In this document: positions 46,504 to 55,457 of the stretch, in pieces
How positions within the stretch are numbered: position 1 is the first letter of the stretch
How the letters are laid out: each line of letters opens with the position of its first letter
From: Patiriisocius_A hiemis
GTDB taxonomy: Bacteria; Bacteroidota; Bacteroidia; Flavobacteriales; Flavobacteriaceae
DNA length: 64,000 nt
Assembly (NCBI RefSeq): GCF_031846325.1
Contig: NZ_JAVRHZ010000001.1
Location: forward strand, 434,001 to 498,000
Reading direction: 5' to 3'
Notes under the pieces: model-generated
Databases searched by the model: none
Told to the model about the DNA's origin: nothing
Seen by the model: the letters and a program-made list of their open reading frames with translations, nothing else
Made by a program: the position numbers and the translations under genes

Positions 46504-47568
46504 ATGGCAGGAAATACCTTTGGTACACTTTTTAAACTAACAACTTTTGGAGAGTCTCACGGTGAAGCAATTGGCGGAATTATAGACGGGTGTCCAGCAG
46601 GTTTAAAGATTGATTATAATGCAATTACTGCTGAAATGCAACGTAGAAAGCCTGGACAATCTGCAATAGTTACCCAACGTAAAGAGCCAGATACTGTAGC
46701 GTTTTACTCAGGTATTTTTGAAGGTACTACAACAGGAACCCCAATAGGGTTTATTATAAAAAACACTAATCAAAAATCTAAAGATTACACCCATATCAAG
46801 GATACGTATAGACCTAGCCATGCCGATTATACTTATGATAAGAAATATGGAATTAGAGATTATAGAGGTGGTGGAAGATCTTCAGCAAGAGAAACAGCTT
46901 GTAGAGTAGTAGCCGGTGCAATTGCTAAGCAACTAATAAAAGAAATAAATATTACTGCTTATGTGTCTTCGGTTGGTACATTAGAACTTGATAAACACTA
47001 TTCTGAACTTAATTTTTCAGAAATTGAAAACAATCTTGTTCGTACTGCAGATACTTCTATGGCAAAACAAATGGAGGCTTATATTAAAGAAATAAGAAAA
47101 GAAGGAAATACTGTTGGAGGAACAATTACTTGTGTAATTCAAAATATGCCAACAGGACTTGGAGAACCTGTTTTTGATAAACTCCATGCACAATTAGGTA
47201 AAGCAATGCTATCTATTAATGCTGTAAAAGGTTTTGAATATGGTAGTGGTTTTGCGGGAACTAAGATGAAAGGAAGTGAACACAACGACCTATTTAATGA
47301 AAATGGTAGTACCAAAACAAACTTAAGTGGAGGTGTACAAGGCGGTATTAGTAATGGAGAAGATATCTATTGTAATATAGCTTTTAAACCTGTGGCGACA
47401 ATCATGCAAAAGCAGCAAACCATTACAAAAGATGGTGAGTTAACTACAATGCAAGGTAAAGGAAGACATGATCCTTGTGTGGTCCCAAGAGCTGTTCCTA
47501 TAGTTGAAGCAATGGCAGCACTTGTTATAGCAGATTTTTGGTTGCTGAATAAATTATCTAAATTGTAA
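46504..47568 (+). CDS. aroC: Chorismate synthase
   Basis: A 354-residue FMN-dependent enzyme that converts EPSP to chorismate, the last step of the shikimate route. Start at ATG 46504 ([20 protein letters not shown]), since the TTG at 46486 lies inside the candidate promoter. Motifs: [32 protein letters not shown], and RGAP-like [15 protein letters not shown] near the end. Full length and well conserved. The other aro genes are not nearby. It is followed by the dicarboxylate symporter gene after 47 bases. Confidence 0.95.
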   Translation: MAGNTFGTLFKLTTFGESHGEAIGGIIDGCPAGLKIDYNAITAEMQRRKPGQSAIVTQRKEPDTVAFYSGIFEGTTTGTPIGFIIKNTNQKSKDYTHIKDTYRPSHADYTYDKKYGIRDYRGGGRSSARETACRVVAGAIAKQLIKEINITAYVSSVGTLELDKHYSELNFSEIENNLVRTADTSMAKQMEAYIKEIRKEGNTVGGTITCVIQNMPTGLGEPVFDKLHAQLGKAMLSINAVKGFEYGSGFAGTKMKGSEHNDLFNENGSTKTNLSGGVQGGISNGEDIYCNIAFKPVATIMQKQQTITKDGELTTMQGKGRHDPCVVPRAVPIVEAMAALVIADFWLLNKLSKL

Positions 47569-47615
47569 CAATTATCATTAATCAATAAAATACAACTCTT
47601 TTTAAGGGATATATT

Positions 47616-48917
47616 ATGAAGAAACTAGCATTACATTGGCAAATTTTATTAGGAATGGCGCTTGGTGTCATTTTTGCATTATTAATGACTAACTTTTCTT
47701 GGGGAGATGATTTTATTGGAGATTGGATAAAACCTTTTGGAACAATATTTATTAAAGCCTTAAAACTAATTGCTGTTCCATTAATTCTTGCTTCACTTAT
47801 AAAAGGAGTTTCAGACTTAAAAGATATTTCTAGTCTATCAAAAATGGGTCTTAGAACAATTGTGACCTATGTTTTTACAACTGTAATTGCTGTATCTATA
47901 GGGTTGGCTGTTGTAAATACAGTTAAACCAGGTGGTACAATTGGTGAAGATACCAGAGATGAATTAGTTGAAGCCTATGGTGGAGAAGCACAAAAGCGTC
48001 AAGAAGCCGCCAAAATGCAGAAAGAAGCTGGACCATTACAGGCACTTATAGACATTGTTCCGGATAATATTGTTGGAGCATCATCTAATAATCGAAATAT
48101 GCTTCAAGTTATTTTCTTTGCTATTTTCTTTGGAATAGGAATGATTTTAATTCCTGAAAAAACCGCCGCACCTGTCAAGGGGTTTATAGATGGTTTTAAT
48201 GAGGTTATCCTTAAAATGATAGACTTGATAATGCTTGCCGCACCGTATGGTGTATTTGCATTATTAGCAGCACTTGTTGTTGAAGCGCCAAGTGCAGACC
48301 TGTTTGCTGCATTAGGAATGTATGCTCTTTGTGTTTTAGTTGGATTAGCCCTTATGGTAGGTGTGTACATTCTACTTGTTTGGGTATATACCAAAAAAAC
48401 ACCAAGCTTTTTCTTAAAAGGAATGGGGCCTGCACAATTATTAGCTTTTTCTACAAGTAGTAGTGCAGCTACACTACCCGTGACTATGGAACGTGTTGAA
48501 GAACATATTGGAGTTAAAAAGGAAGTAACCAGTTTTGTATTGCCTATTGGGGCTACTATCAACATGGACGGGACGAGTTTATATCAAGCAGTAGCAGCTG
48601 TATTTATTGCACAAGCCTTTGGTATGGATTTATCATTTGGAACTCAGCTGGGTATTATTGCAACAGCAACATTAGCATCAATTGGATCGGCAGCAGTACC
48701 AGGTGCAGGGATGGTAATGCTAGTTATTGTACTTGCACAAGCTGGAATTCCAGAAGCAGGTTTAGCATTAATTTTTGCAGTAGATAGACCTCTTGATATG
48801 TGTAGAACAGTTGTAAATGTAACAGGTGATGGAGCTGTTTCTATGATGGTTGCAAAATCTCAAGATAAATTAGGAGATCCTACTGTAAAAGACTGGGACG
48901 ATAACTATAAAAAATAA
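47616..48917 (+). CDS. Dicarboxylate/amino acid:cation symporter (DAACS/SDF family)
   Basis: A 433-residue inner-membrane transporter with about eight transmembrane segments and two hairpins. HP1 carries the serine-rich STSSSAATLPVTMER, and TM7 has NMDGTSLYQAV, the sodium/substrate motif. These define the glutamate/aspartate/C4-dicarboxylate symporters driven by Na+ or H+. The substrate cannot be fixed from sequence. A short charged loop rich in Gln/Lys/Glu (EAYGGEAQKRQEAAKMQKEAG, about 121-141) lies between early TMs. A Shine-Dalgarno-like AAGGGA is present 8-13 bases before ATG, unusual in this genome. Confidence 0.92.
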   Translation: MKKLALHWQILLGMALGVIFALLMTNFSWGDDFIGDWIKPFGTIFIKALKLIAVPLILASLIKGVSDLKDISSLSKMGLRTIVTYVFTTVIAVSIGLAVVNTVKPGGTIGEDTRDELVEAYGGEAQKRQEAAKMQKEAGPLQALIDIVPDNIVGASSNNRNMLQVIFFAIFFGIGMILIPEKTAAPVKGFIDGFNEVILKMIDLIMLAAPYGVFALLAALVVEAPSADLFAALGMYALCVLVGLALMVGVYILLVWVYTKKTPSFFLKGMGPAQLLAFSTSSSAATLPVTMERVEEHIGVKKEVTSFVLPIGATINMDGTSLYQAVAAVFIAQAFGMDLSFGTQLGIIATATLASIGSAAVPGAGMVMLVIVLAQAGIPEAGLALIFAVDRPLDMCRTVVNVTGDGAVSMMVAKSQDKLGDPTVKDWDDNYKK

Positions 48918-48957
48918 CCTCTTGTCGAAAAAACCATATTATTAATATTTACGTAAC

Positions 48958-48986
48958 TTGTAAGTAACTAAGACTCATTATTTTTG
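48958..48986 (+). promoter_or_regulatory. Promoter of the two surface-protein genes
   Basis: TTG (48958-48960), an 18-base spacer, then TATTTTTG (48979-48986). An exact Bacteroidota-type promoter that would give a leader of about 70 bases before the ATG at 49061. Confidence 0.6.
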
Positions 48987-49060
48987 ATTTGTAGTATACA
49001 TTTTTCCCCAAATGATACTGTCCTTAACCTATTTTGTTATAAATAACGAATAGCGAAATA

Positions 49061-50578
49061 ATGAAAAAATTACTTTTTACAGTATTTATTGCTGTGTTTT
49101 CTTTGCAAATCTTTGCACAAGTAGGTATTAACACTACCAGTCCAAGTCCAGCCTCTGTATTGGATGTTGAAAGTTCTAACGATGGAACAAACTTTGGAGG
49201 TTTCTTGCCGCCAAGAGTAGATGCAACTGGCAAAGCCAACATTACATCAAAAGCTACAGCTACAGATGATGGTTTAATGATATTTTTTTTAGATACTCGT
49301 TGTTTACAAATGTGGAATGGCGTAGATAGTGTTTGGGAAGATGTTTATTGTATGCCAGTAAATAATGCTCCTGTTGCTAGTAATGTAACAATTACAGCTA
49401 CTTCTTTTGATGTTGGACAGATGCTAACTGGTAATTATACATATTCTGATACAGAAGGAGATCCAGAAGGAACTTCTACTTTTCAATGGTATCGCGCAGA
49501 TGATAGTGCCGGAACTCTTAATGTAATTCCTATTGGTGGAGCAACTACCCAAAATTACACTTTAACCACAGCAGATATAGGTAAGTATATTTCTTTTGCC
49601 GTTATTCCAATTGCTACAGCTGGAACAACTACAGGAACAGAAGCTTTTAGTGTATATGAAGGGCCAATTGATGCTAATGATGCACCAATAGCCTCTTCAG
49701 TTTCAATAATTGGTTGTACTGCGGTAGCAGAAATATTAAATGCTTCTTATACTTATAGTGACGATGAGAATGATCCAGAAGGTGTTTCAACCTATCAATG
49801 GTATACTGCTACAGATGCATCAGGAACAGGAAGCAGTCCTATAATAGGAGCGACAGCTTCTTCTTACACGATACAACCAACAGATCTTAATCAATTTATT
49901 AGTGTTGCAGTAACTCCTGTTGCTACAACTGGTACTTCTCCAGGCGTCGCTGTTTTTTCATCATATGAAGGGCCAGTTTTAGCATTTGGTGGTTGTAGCC
50001 CTATATTACTTGGAATTCAAGATTTTGAAGTTACACCGGCAACACCAACTTTAACATTAACTGAAAATACTGCTGGAACATACCAAACAGGAACAGGAGG
50101 ATTTCCTAATTCTAATAAATTTATTAGCCCTTCTAGGGGATATGGTGTTACAAACTCTTTTGCAGATATTGATCTTGGACCTGTTGATGCTTCTAGCTAT
50201 ACATCTGCAACTGCTTATATCAATATTGCTTCTTTTGCAGCAACCTCTGGTAATGGTGCAGATGGAGGTGATTATGTAGATATTTATGTTAGTACAGATG
50301 GAGGAGCTACCTTTTCTTACGAAGTAGAAATTACAGGGAATAACAATGCAAAGTGGGACTTTGACTCAACAGGAGATGTTACTATAGCATATGATGGAGA
50401 TAATACTGCTACATCATTTGCATCACCAGGAGGTGGAAATAGAACAGATGCTCCAAGCTATATAGAAATTACGGGATTACCTAATAGTGCAAACTTAGTT
50501 ATTGGTATAGTTTTAAATAATAATAGCGGAAATGAAACATGGGTGATTGATGATATTGAAGTATATGGAATTAATTAA
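49061..50578 (+). CDS. Secreted surface protein with two Ig-like repeats
   Basis: A 505-residue protein with a signal peptide ending near residue 19 (FAQ). The first 90 residues (VGINTTSPSPASVLD, GGFLPPRV, DGLMIFFLDTRCLQMWNG) form the N-terminal domain seen in many flavobacterial surface proteins, similar in pattern to phage tail fibre collars. Two tandem Ig-like domains follow (about 105-205 and 205-310), each opening with NAPVASNVTI or DAPIASSVSI and sharing YTYSD-DPEG-STFQWY. The C-terminal part is a carbohydrate-binding-like jelly roll (DYVDIYVSTDGGATF). No T9SS sorting tail is visible. It is likely an adhesin or matrix component. Confidence 0.8.
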   Translation: MKKLLFTVFIAVFSLQIFAQVGINTTSPSPASVLDVESSNDGTNFGGFLPPRVDATGKANITSKATATDDGLMIFFLDTRCLQMWNGVDSVWEDVYCMPVNNAPVASNVTITATSFDVGQMLTGNYTYSDTEGDPEGTSTFQWYRADDSAGTLNVIPIGGATTQNYTLTTADIGKYISFAVIPIATAGTTTGTEAFSVYEGPIDANDAPIASSVSIIGCTAVAEILNASYTYSDDENDPEGVSTYQWYTATDASGTGSSPIIGATASSYTIQPTDLNQFISVAVTPVATTGTSPGVAVFSSYEGPVLAFGGCSPILLGIQDFEVTPATPTLTLTENTAGTYQTGTGGFPNSNKFISPSRGYGVTNSFADIDLGPVDASSYTSATAYINIASFAATSGNGADGGDYVDIYVSTDGGATFSYEVEITGNNNAKWDFDSTGDVTIAYDGDNTATSFASPGGGNRTDAPSYIEITGLPNSANLVIGIVLNNNSGNETWVIDDIEVYGIN

Positions 50579-51506
50579 AAAAATTTTCTTGTTAGGCTTT
50601 TGTGTTTTTCCTTTTACTACAATTGCTCAAGTAACTATAAACCGTTTAAGTGAAAATAGTGCTGCTGCATTACACCTAGAGGCTATGCAGCCTGTTACAA
50701 TGGAATACGGAGGTTTTTTAATGCCTATAGTTACAGAAGCACAACAGGCTTCTATTCCCGTTTCAACTGTAGATAATAGAGATGACGGGATGATGGTTTT
50801 TGTAAGTGACCCTGTTACAGGTAAGCGTTGTTGGGATATTTATGACGCAACTGTTCAAGTATGGCGAAGTATTACATGTATTAATTTAGATTGTCCAACC
50901 ATACCAACAGTTCTTTATGAAGAAAACTTTGATTCATATACAAATGGAACTGGGATTACTGGTGCAAGTGCAATAAATGGAGATTACCCTAGCGGCGTAA
51001 CCAAATGGACTTTAACAAGCTACACTACTGCAAGAGATGGCACTCCTGCTTATCCAGGAACATTAAGCAACGCAGATGATTTTGCGCTTGTAAATAGTGG
51101 AATGTTAGAAGTACAAGATGCCAATGGACCTTTACTTTTTGAAACTTCAACAATAGACATTAGTGGTTATACCGACATTCTAATTTCTATGGAAATAAGT
51201 GAGAATGGTAATCTTGAATATACAAATAGTGCCCATACAGACGACTTTAATTGTGGTCAAGAATCTATTGGGAATGACTATGTAGACATAGAATATTCTA
51301 CAGATGGAGGTACCACCTTTACTGAAGTCCCAAACTTTTCTGGTTTAGGCACGGCAAATCATACTTTACACGATGAGTTATCAGGTACTGTTAATTTTTC
51401 TGTTTCAGGAATTTCTGGAAATTCACTAATTATAAGGGTCCGAATACAAAACTGGGCAGCAGCAGAACAGTATTTCTTAGATAATATTTTAGTCACCTGT
51501 AATTAG
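50565..51506 (+). CDS. Secreted surface protein related to the upstream gene
   Basis: 313 residues from ATG 50565 (MELIKKIFLLGFCVFPFTTIAQ). An ATG 15 bases upstream (50550) is possible but gives a longer, poorer signal. The N-terminal 110 residues share a pattern with the preceding protein (AALHLE, GGFLMPIV, DGMMVFVSDPVTGKRCWDIYD). The C-terminal part is a jelly-roll-like module (YVDIEYSTDGGTTFTEV) with the motif NDYVDI as in the neighbour. It overlaps the previous gene by 14 bases, so the two are translationally coupled. They look like paralogues or partners on the cell surface. Confidence 0.75.
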   Translation: MELIKKIFLLGFCVFPFTTIAQVTINRLSENSAAALHLEAMQPVTMEYGGFLMPIVTEAQQASIPVSTVDNRDDGMMVFVSDPVTGKRCWDIYDATVQVWRSITCINLDCPTIPTVLYEENFDSYTNGTGITGASAINGDYPSGVTKWTLTSYTTARDGTPAYPGTLSNADDFALVNSGMLEVQDANGPLLFETSTIDISGYTDILISMEISENGNLEYTNSAHTDDFNCGQESIGNDYVDIEYSTDGGTTFTEVPNFSGLGTANHTLHDELSGTVNFSVSGISGNSLIIRVRIQNWAAAEQYFLDNILVTCN

Positions 51507-51545
51507 TGATTTTAATATTTAGGTAAATTACTTCTTCAAATAATA

Positions 51546-51553
51546 TACTTTTG
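51546..51553 (+). promoter_or_regulatory. Candidate -7 element of the ATP-grasp operon
   Basis: TACTTTTG matches TAnnTTTG exactly and lies 53 bases before the ATG at 51606. No exact TTG at -33. Confidence 0.4.
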
Positions 51554-51605
51554 TGATTTTGCTTCCGCAGCATAATTAGTATATTTAATCTACAAAAATA
51601 AGTTT

Positions 51606-52634
51606 ATGAACGTATGTTTTATTATGTATCCATGGAATGAAATGGATCCAGAAAATGACTCAACGCTTGCTATGATTCAAGAATTTGCAAAACGTGGACA
51701 TGGCATAGCTATTACAACACCAGCAAATTTAACTATTAGAGATAGCGTAGCTTATGCTTTTTCTAGGTGTTTAAAACGGAAAGATAAAATCTCAAAGTCT
51801 TTAAAGTCATTTCATACCAATGCAGAGTTTTATGATGAAATGTTACCACTCGTAGGTTTTGATGTAATTATTCTTCGTAGTAATCCACCGCTTGATATGA
51901 TTATGCTAAATTTCTTAGATAGTGTGAAGGACGATGTCTTTATTATGAATGATCTAGATGGAATTAGACGTGCAAACAATAAATTATATACTGCTGTTTT
52001 TGAAGATGAAAAAAATGAATTTATCCCAAGAACACATGTTACAAAAAATAAAGAGTACCTAAAACAAACTATTAAAGAAGGCCCAGAGAAGATGATTTTA
52101 AAGCCACTAAATGGTTTTGGAGGATCTGGTGTTATTCTAATAGAGAAAAGTGCAATGAAAAGTATTAACTCTTTATTAGATTTCTATATAGATAATAAAG
52201 ATGGCTCGTCAAATTATGTTATTCTACAAGATTATATAGAGGGAGCAGATCAAGGAGATGTGAGAATACTACTCCTTAATGGACAGCCTATAGGAGCTAT
52301 GCGAAGAGTTCCAGGAGAAGAAGACCATAGAAGCAATGTTAGTGCAGGTGGATCTGTACAGAAGCACTCACTTACAAAACAAGAAAAAGAATTATGCCGA
52401 CGTATTGGTCCTAAACTAGTTAAAGACGGACTCTATTTTTGTGGTATTGATGTAATAGGAGGGATGCTCGTAGAAGTCAATGTAATGTCTCCAGGTGGAA
52501 TTACATATATCAATAAGGTCTATAAAACGCGTGTTCAAGAAAAAATAATAGACTTTGTTGAAGATAAAGTACAAGAACGCGTTACTGCTTTTGAAAGAAG
52601 AACAAAACATAGACAGCACGTAAAAGAAGCTTAA
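51606..52634 (+). CDS. GshB-like ATP-grasp ligase
   Basis: A 342-residue ATP-grasp enzyme of the glutathione-synthetase type. Seen: MILKPLNGFGGSGV (ATP-binding loop, about 157-170), GDVRILLLNGQPIGAMRR, SNVSAGGSV, then GIDVIGGMLVEVNVMSPGG with the metal-ligand Glu/Asn. The protein would ligate a carboxylate to an amine with ATP. Automatic annotation would name it glutathione synthase, but bshA in the same window indicates bacillithiol, and no gamma-glutamylcysteine synthetase is near, so the substrate is open. The N-terminal domain (FIMYPWNEMDPENDSTLAMIQ) is of normal size. It heads an operon with a PaaI pseudogene, an N-formylglutamate amidohydrolase-like gene and a QEGLA peptidase. Confidence 0.85.
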   Translation: MNVCFIMYPWNEMDPENDSTLAMIQEFAKRGHGIAITTPANLTIRDSVAYAFSRCLKRKDKISKSLKSFHTNAEFYDEMLPLVGFDVIILRSNPPLDMIMLNFLDSVKDDVFIMNDLDGIRRANNKLYTAVFEDEKNEFIPRTHVTKNKEYLKQTIKEGPEKMILKPLNGFGGSGVILIEKSAMKSINSLLDFYIDNKDGSSNYVILQDYIEGADQGDVRILLLNGQPIGAMRRVPGEEDHRSNVSAGGSVQKHSLTKQEKELCRRIGPKLVKDGLYFCGIDVIGGMLVEVNVMSPGGITYINKVYKTRVQEKIIDFVEDKVQERVTAFERRTKHRQHVKEA

Positions 52635-52642
52635 TACACTTC

Positions 52643-52958
52643 ATGGACTTACAGCAACGTATAAATCAAAGTTTTAATAGACAGGGTTTTATGAATTTTA
52701 TTGCTACTGAAGTAAATAAAGTTTCTCCAGATTTTTGCGAAATTGAGGTTCCATTTTCTATAAATTTAACACAACAGCACGTTTTTTTCTAAGCTGGATT
52801 TGTTAATTGCAATAGGAAACGCCATTAAAAATAGTAAAGCATTAACTATTTGCAAGTCTGAAGTATTTAGTAAAAAGGATGGTGTAGAAAAACTTTGTGC
52901 AGTACTACAAACAACTTTAATTGAATTAAAAAATAAATCTGATAAGAAAAACAAATAA
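52643..52958 (+). pseudogene. PaaI-family thioesterase, disrupted by an internal deletion and frameshift
   Basis: From ATG 52643 the frame encodes a hotdog thioesterase N-terminus (DLQQRINQSFNRQGFMNFIAT, INLTQQHVFF) and then stops at TAA 52790-52792. From the T-run at about 52782 the +1 frame continues SKLDLLIAIGNAIKNSKALT and CKSEVFSKKDGVEKLCAVLQ to TAA 52956, which is the family's C-terminal half. The segment of about 40 residues normally between HGFF and the PAKGD-like strand, which holds the catalytic helix, is missing. So the gene is an inactive remnant of the PaaI/YbgC-type acyl-CoA thioesterase. It sits 8 bases after the ligase gene and 4 bases before the next gene. Confidence 0.85.
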
Positions 52959-52962
52959 GTAA

Positions 52963-53796
52963 ATGCAAAAACTTTCGGTTTCAGAAATCATTTCAAAAAT
53001 TAAGAATGAGGAGACATTTGAAGCAGTCGCACTAGATTATTCATTCACTATAAAAATTGATGAATATGTTCCTTATGCCTGTGCAGCGGTACATGATGGA
53101 CATCAATTTCGAAAGGATCTATGGGATAATTGCTTGCATACTGAGTATGAACGTTGGTTTGAAGAAGACCCTTCTACAAAAGAGTTTATAAAGTCGCATC
53201 CCATTGTAGTAGCTGGCTGTGATAGTCGTTTTGAATATGATTTAAATAGAGACCCTGAAAATGCTGTGTTTGAAACTGCTTGGGGTAAACAACTATGGAA
53301 AAACCCATTACCATTAGCTCAAAAACAGAAAAGCCTTGCCAAGCATGCCAATTTCTATAAAGTCACTCACGCACTTGTTAAAAAGTTAGAAGAAAAATTT
53401 ACTGCAGCTATTGTCTATGATATTCATAGTTATAATTGGGTTAGATGGGATAGAGAGGTCCCTGTAATTAACTTGGGTACAACTAATATTAACAACAATC
53501 GTTTTAATACATTTGTAGAAACATGGCGAAGTAGTTTGTCTAAATTGGAAATACCAGAAATAAAGGAAACAACTTCAAAAGTTAATGATACCTTTTATGG
53601 CAACGGTTATTTTTTAAAGTACATCACACAAAACTTTGAAAATACTTTAGTTTTAGCCACAGAGTTCAAAAAAATATATTGTGACGAGTTAACTGGGGTT
53701 GTTTTTCCTGAAGTTGTATCGGCAATTGAGCAACAGTTACGTCAAAAAGTAAAAGAACACGCAGAAAATTCGTACGAAAGAATTAAACTTAAATAA
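52963..53796 (+). CDS. N-formylglutamate amidohydrolase-like protein
   Basis: 277 residues. The family pattern includes DYSFTIKIDEYVPYACAAVHDGHQF near the N-terminus, VVAGCDSRFEYDLNRDPENAVFETAWGK (81-108), and VYDIHSYNW with His155 as a probable zinc ligand. N-formylglutamate amidohydrolase releases formate from N-formylglutamate; here it is more likely an amidase of unknown substrate, since the genes for the hut route are not linked and the context is an ATP-grasp/peptidase operon. The start is ATG 52963 and the stop overlaps the QEGLA gene by 1 base. Confidence 0.85.
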   Translation: MQKLSVSEIISKIKNEETFEAVALDYSFTIKIDEYVPYACAAVHDGHQFRKDLWDNCLHTEYERWFEEDPSTKEFIKSHPIVVAGCDSRFEYDLNRDPENAVFETAWGKQLWKNPLPLAQKQKSLAKHANFYKVTHALVKKLEEKFTAAIVYDIHSYNWVRWDREVPVINLGTTNINNNRFNTFVETWRSSLSKLEIPEIKETTSKVNDTFYGNGYFLKYITQNFENTLVLATEFKKIYCDELTGVVFPEVVSAIEQQLRQKVKEHAENSYERIKLK

Positions 53797-54956
53797 TGTC
53801 CCAAGCTATTCATATAGAAAATCATAAAAACTTAATACATATAGATAGTTCTTTGCACAAGCTGGTTCAAAGAATTGAATTGCTCAATTACATTAACCCG
53901 ATAAATATAGAGCAAGAAAAGCGTAATTTCTTTGCTTCAAAATATAACATAAATCCCAACTTTAAGTATAGAAAAATAGATTTTGATGCTCATAAATTGC
54001 AACAAAAACTATTCTCTCAAGACATAGATACTATTGAAAATGAAGCAACTAGAGCTTTTTACAGAGAAGTTATTTATGATTATTCTGGTTTAATACAATG
54101 TATTGAAACCATTGGTCAAGGCAAAAAATTTTATTTCAATGCATTAAAATCATTTGGAACTCCTACAGAAAAGGATGTAGAAAACGCTCGTTTTATTCTC
54201 CATTTTGGAGATGATGAATATGATTCTGAAATGTTTCCTGTATTCACAGCAGCAGAGGCTGCAGATTATTTTATGGAATTTACAAAAAGGTATGATTTTG
54301 AGTTTAACATTAAGTATTCTACCAAAATTTCTGCTGCAGCCATGGTGCAAAATAACACCAAGACTTTAGTCTTAAAAAAGAATCACCGTTATAGCCCTAA
54401 TCAACTTAAAGTTCTTGCGAATCATGAAATTGGTGTACATCTTGTTACAACCTTTAACGGACTTAATCAATCATTAAAAATATTTTATAATGGCTTTCCC
54501 AATAATGTTGAAACACAAGAGGGATTGGCTGTTTTTAGTGAATATATGAGTGGCTGCTTAACTTTATATCGTTTAAAGGAATTATCCTATCGAGTTATGG
54601 CAGCAGATAGTTTATTAAAAGGATTTACTTTTTGTGACACTTTTGATTTGCTTCACAATCAATATAAACTAAACCGTGAAGAATCTTATAATATAAGTCT
54701 TAGAGCACACAGAGGTGGAGGGTTTACTAAAGATTATATGTATTTAACAGGTCTAAAAAAAATATATGATCGTTATAAGCAAAAAGAAGATTTAAATCCT
54801 TTATTAGCGGGTAAAGTATCATTAGAGCATTGTGATATTATAAATAGATGGCAAGAGCAAGGCATTGCAAATGAAAATAAGTACGAAAATTTCGCCTTTG
54901 CCAAAAATGAAAACTCCAACACAAAGCTGGAGTTCATACTTGATAATTTAAAGTAG
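53796..54956 (+). CDS. DUF1704 / QEGLA-motif metallopeptidase
   Basis: 386 residues. The zinc-peptidase motif is NHEIGVHLVTT (His210, Glu211, His215, HEXXXH type) and the hallmark QEGLAVFSEY (241-250) supplies a third ligand, probably Glu249. This is the DUF1704 family, labelled flavohemoglobin expression-modulating in bacteria and known in eukaryotes as MATCAP-type carboxypeptidases that trim tubulin tails. No signal peptide is present. It is the last gene of the ATP-grasp operon, with a 1-base overlap upstream. A function in removing residues added by the ATP-grasp ligase is an inference. Confidence 0.87.
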   Translation: MSQAIHIENHKNLIHIDSSLHKLVQRIELLNYINPINIEQEKRNFFASKYNINPNFKYRKIDFDAHKLQQKLFSQDIDTIENEATRAFYREVIYDYSGLIQCIETIGQGKKFYFNALKSFGTPTEKDVENARFILHFGDDEYDSEMFPVFTAAEAADYFMEFTKRYDFEFNIKYSTKISAAAMVQNNTKTLVLKKNHRYSPNQLKVLANHEIGVHLVTTFNGLNQSLKIFYNGFPNNVETQEGLAVFSEYMSGCLTLYRLKELSYRVMAADSLLKGFTFCDTFDLLHNQYKLNREESYNISLRAHRGGGFTKDYMYLTGLKKIYDRYKQKEDLNPLLAGKVSLEHCDIINRWQEQGIANENKYENFAFAKNENSNTKLEFILDNLK

Positions 54957-55049
54957 TCTTATAAATTAATATTTGTATATACTTTATATTTTGCATGTAA
55001 GAGAGAATACTTCTTGTAGAGAAGTGAATAGGGTTAATGAGTTAGGATC

Positions 55050-55457
55050 TTATAAAAATTTACTCTTAAGTTCTGGTGTTGGTATCATACAACTTTCTTT
55101 TTTACCATACCATTTATAACGGTTTTTTGCTACATAGTCATATACCCAATTTCTTATAAACACAGGTATAATCATAAAGCCATAGAGCAGGGGATATGCT
55201 CCTCCTAGGTGTCTAGCAATACGTAATGCTGCTGTAGATTTTGTGAACGCTTTATTATTTTCAATAAGTATGATAGAGTCTGTTTTGTTAATATCAATAC
55301 CATATTGATTGATTAATTTTTGACCAGGCTCTTCCTGTAAAGCTGCAAAACGAAATACATCTTTTGCATCACGTTTTATCACAAACGTAACTGAAGAATT
55401 ACAAAGGTTACAAACCCCATCAAAAAGAATTATTTTTTTGTTTTCAGTATTAATCAT
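55050..55457 (-). CDS. DCC family thiol-disulfide oxidoreductase
   Basis: A 135-residue DUF393 protein with a thioredoxin-like fold. The motif FDGVCNLCNSSVTFVIKRD holds the Cys16-X2-Cys19 pair, and AALQEEPGQKL and a GAYPLLYGFMIIPVFIRNWVYDYVAKNRYKWYG C-terminal segment complete the family. Role in redox is inferred; DCC proteins have little direct data. Its ATG overlaps the mutS2 stop (ATGA), so the two are coupled. Confidence 0.92.
   Translation of the reverse strand: MINTENKKIILFDGVCNLCNSSVTFVIKRDAKDVFRFAALQEEPGQKLINQYGIDINKTDSIILIENNKAFTKSTAALRIARHLGGAYPLLYGFMIIPVFIRNWVYDYVAKNRYKWYGKKESCMIPTPELKSKFL

Noticed and set aside
52766..52954. A 62-codon minus-strand frame in the pseudogene region
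   Set aside because: It is antisense to the C-terminal half of the decayed thioesterase, which explains the sequence better.
54911..54937. A hairpin (AACTCCA / TGGAGTT) near the end of the QEGLA gene
   Set aside because: It lies inside the coding region with no T-run after it, so it is not a convincing terminator.
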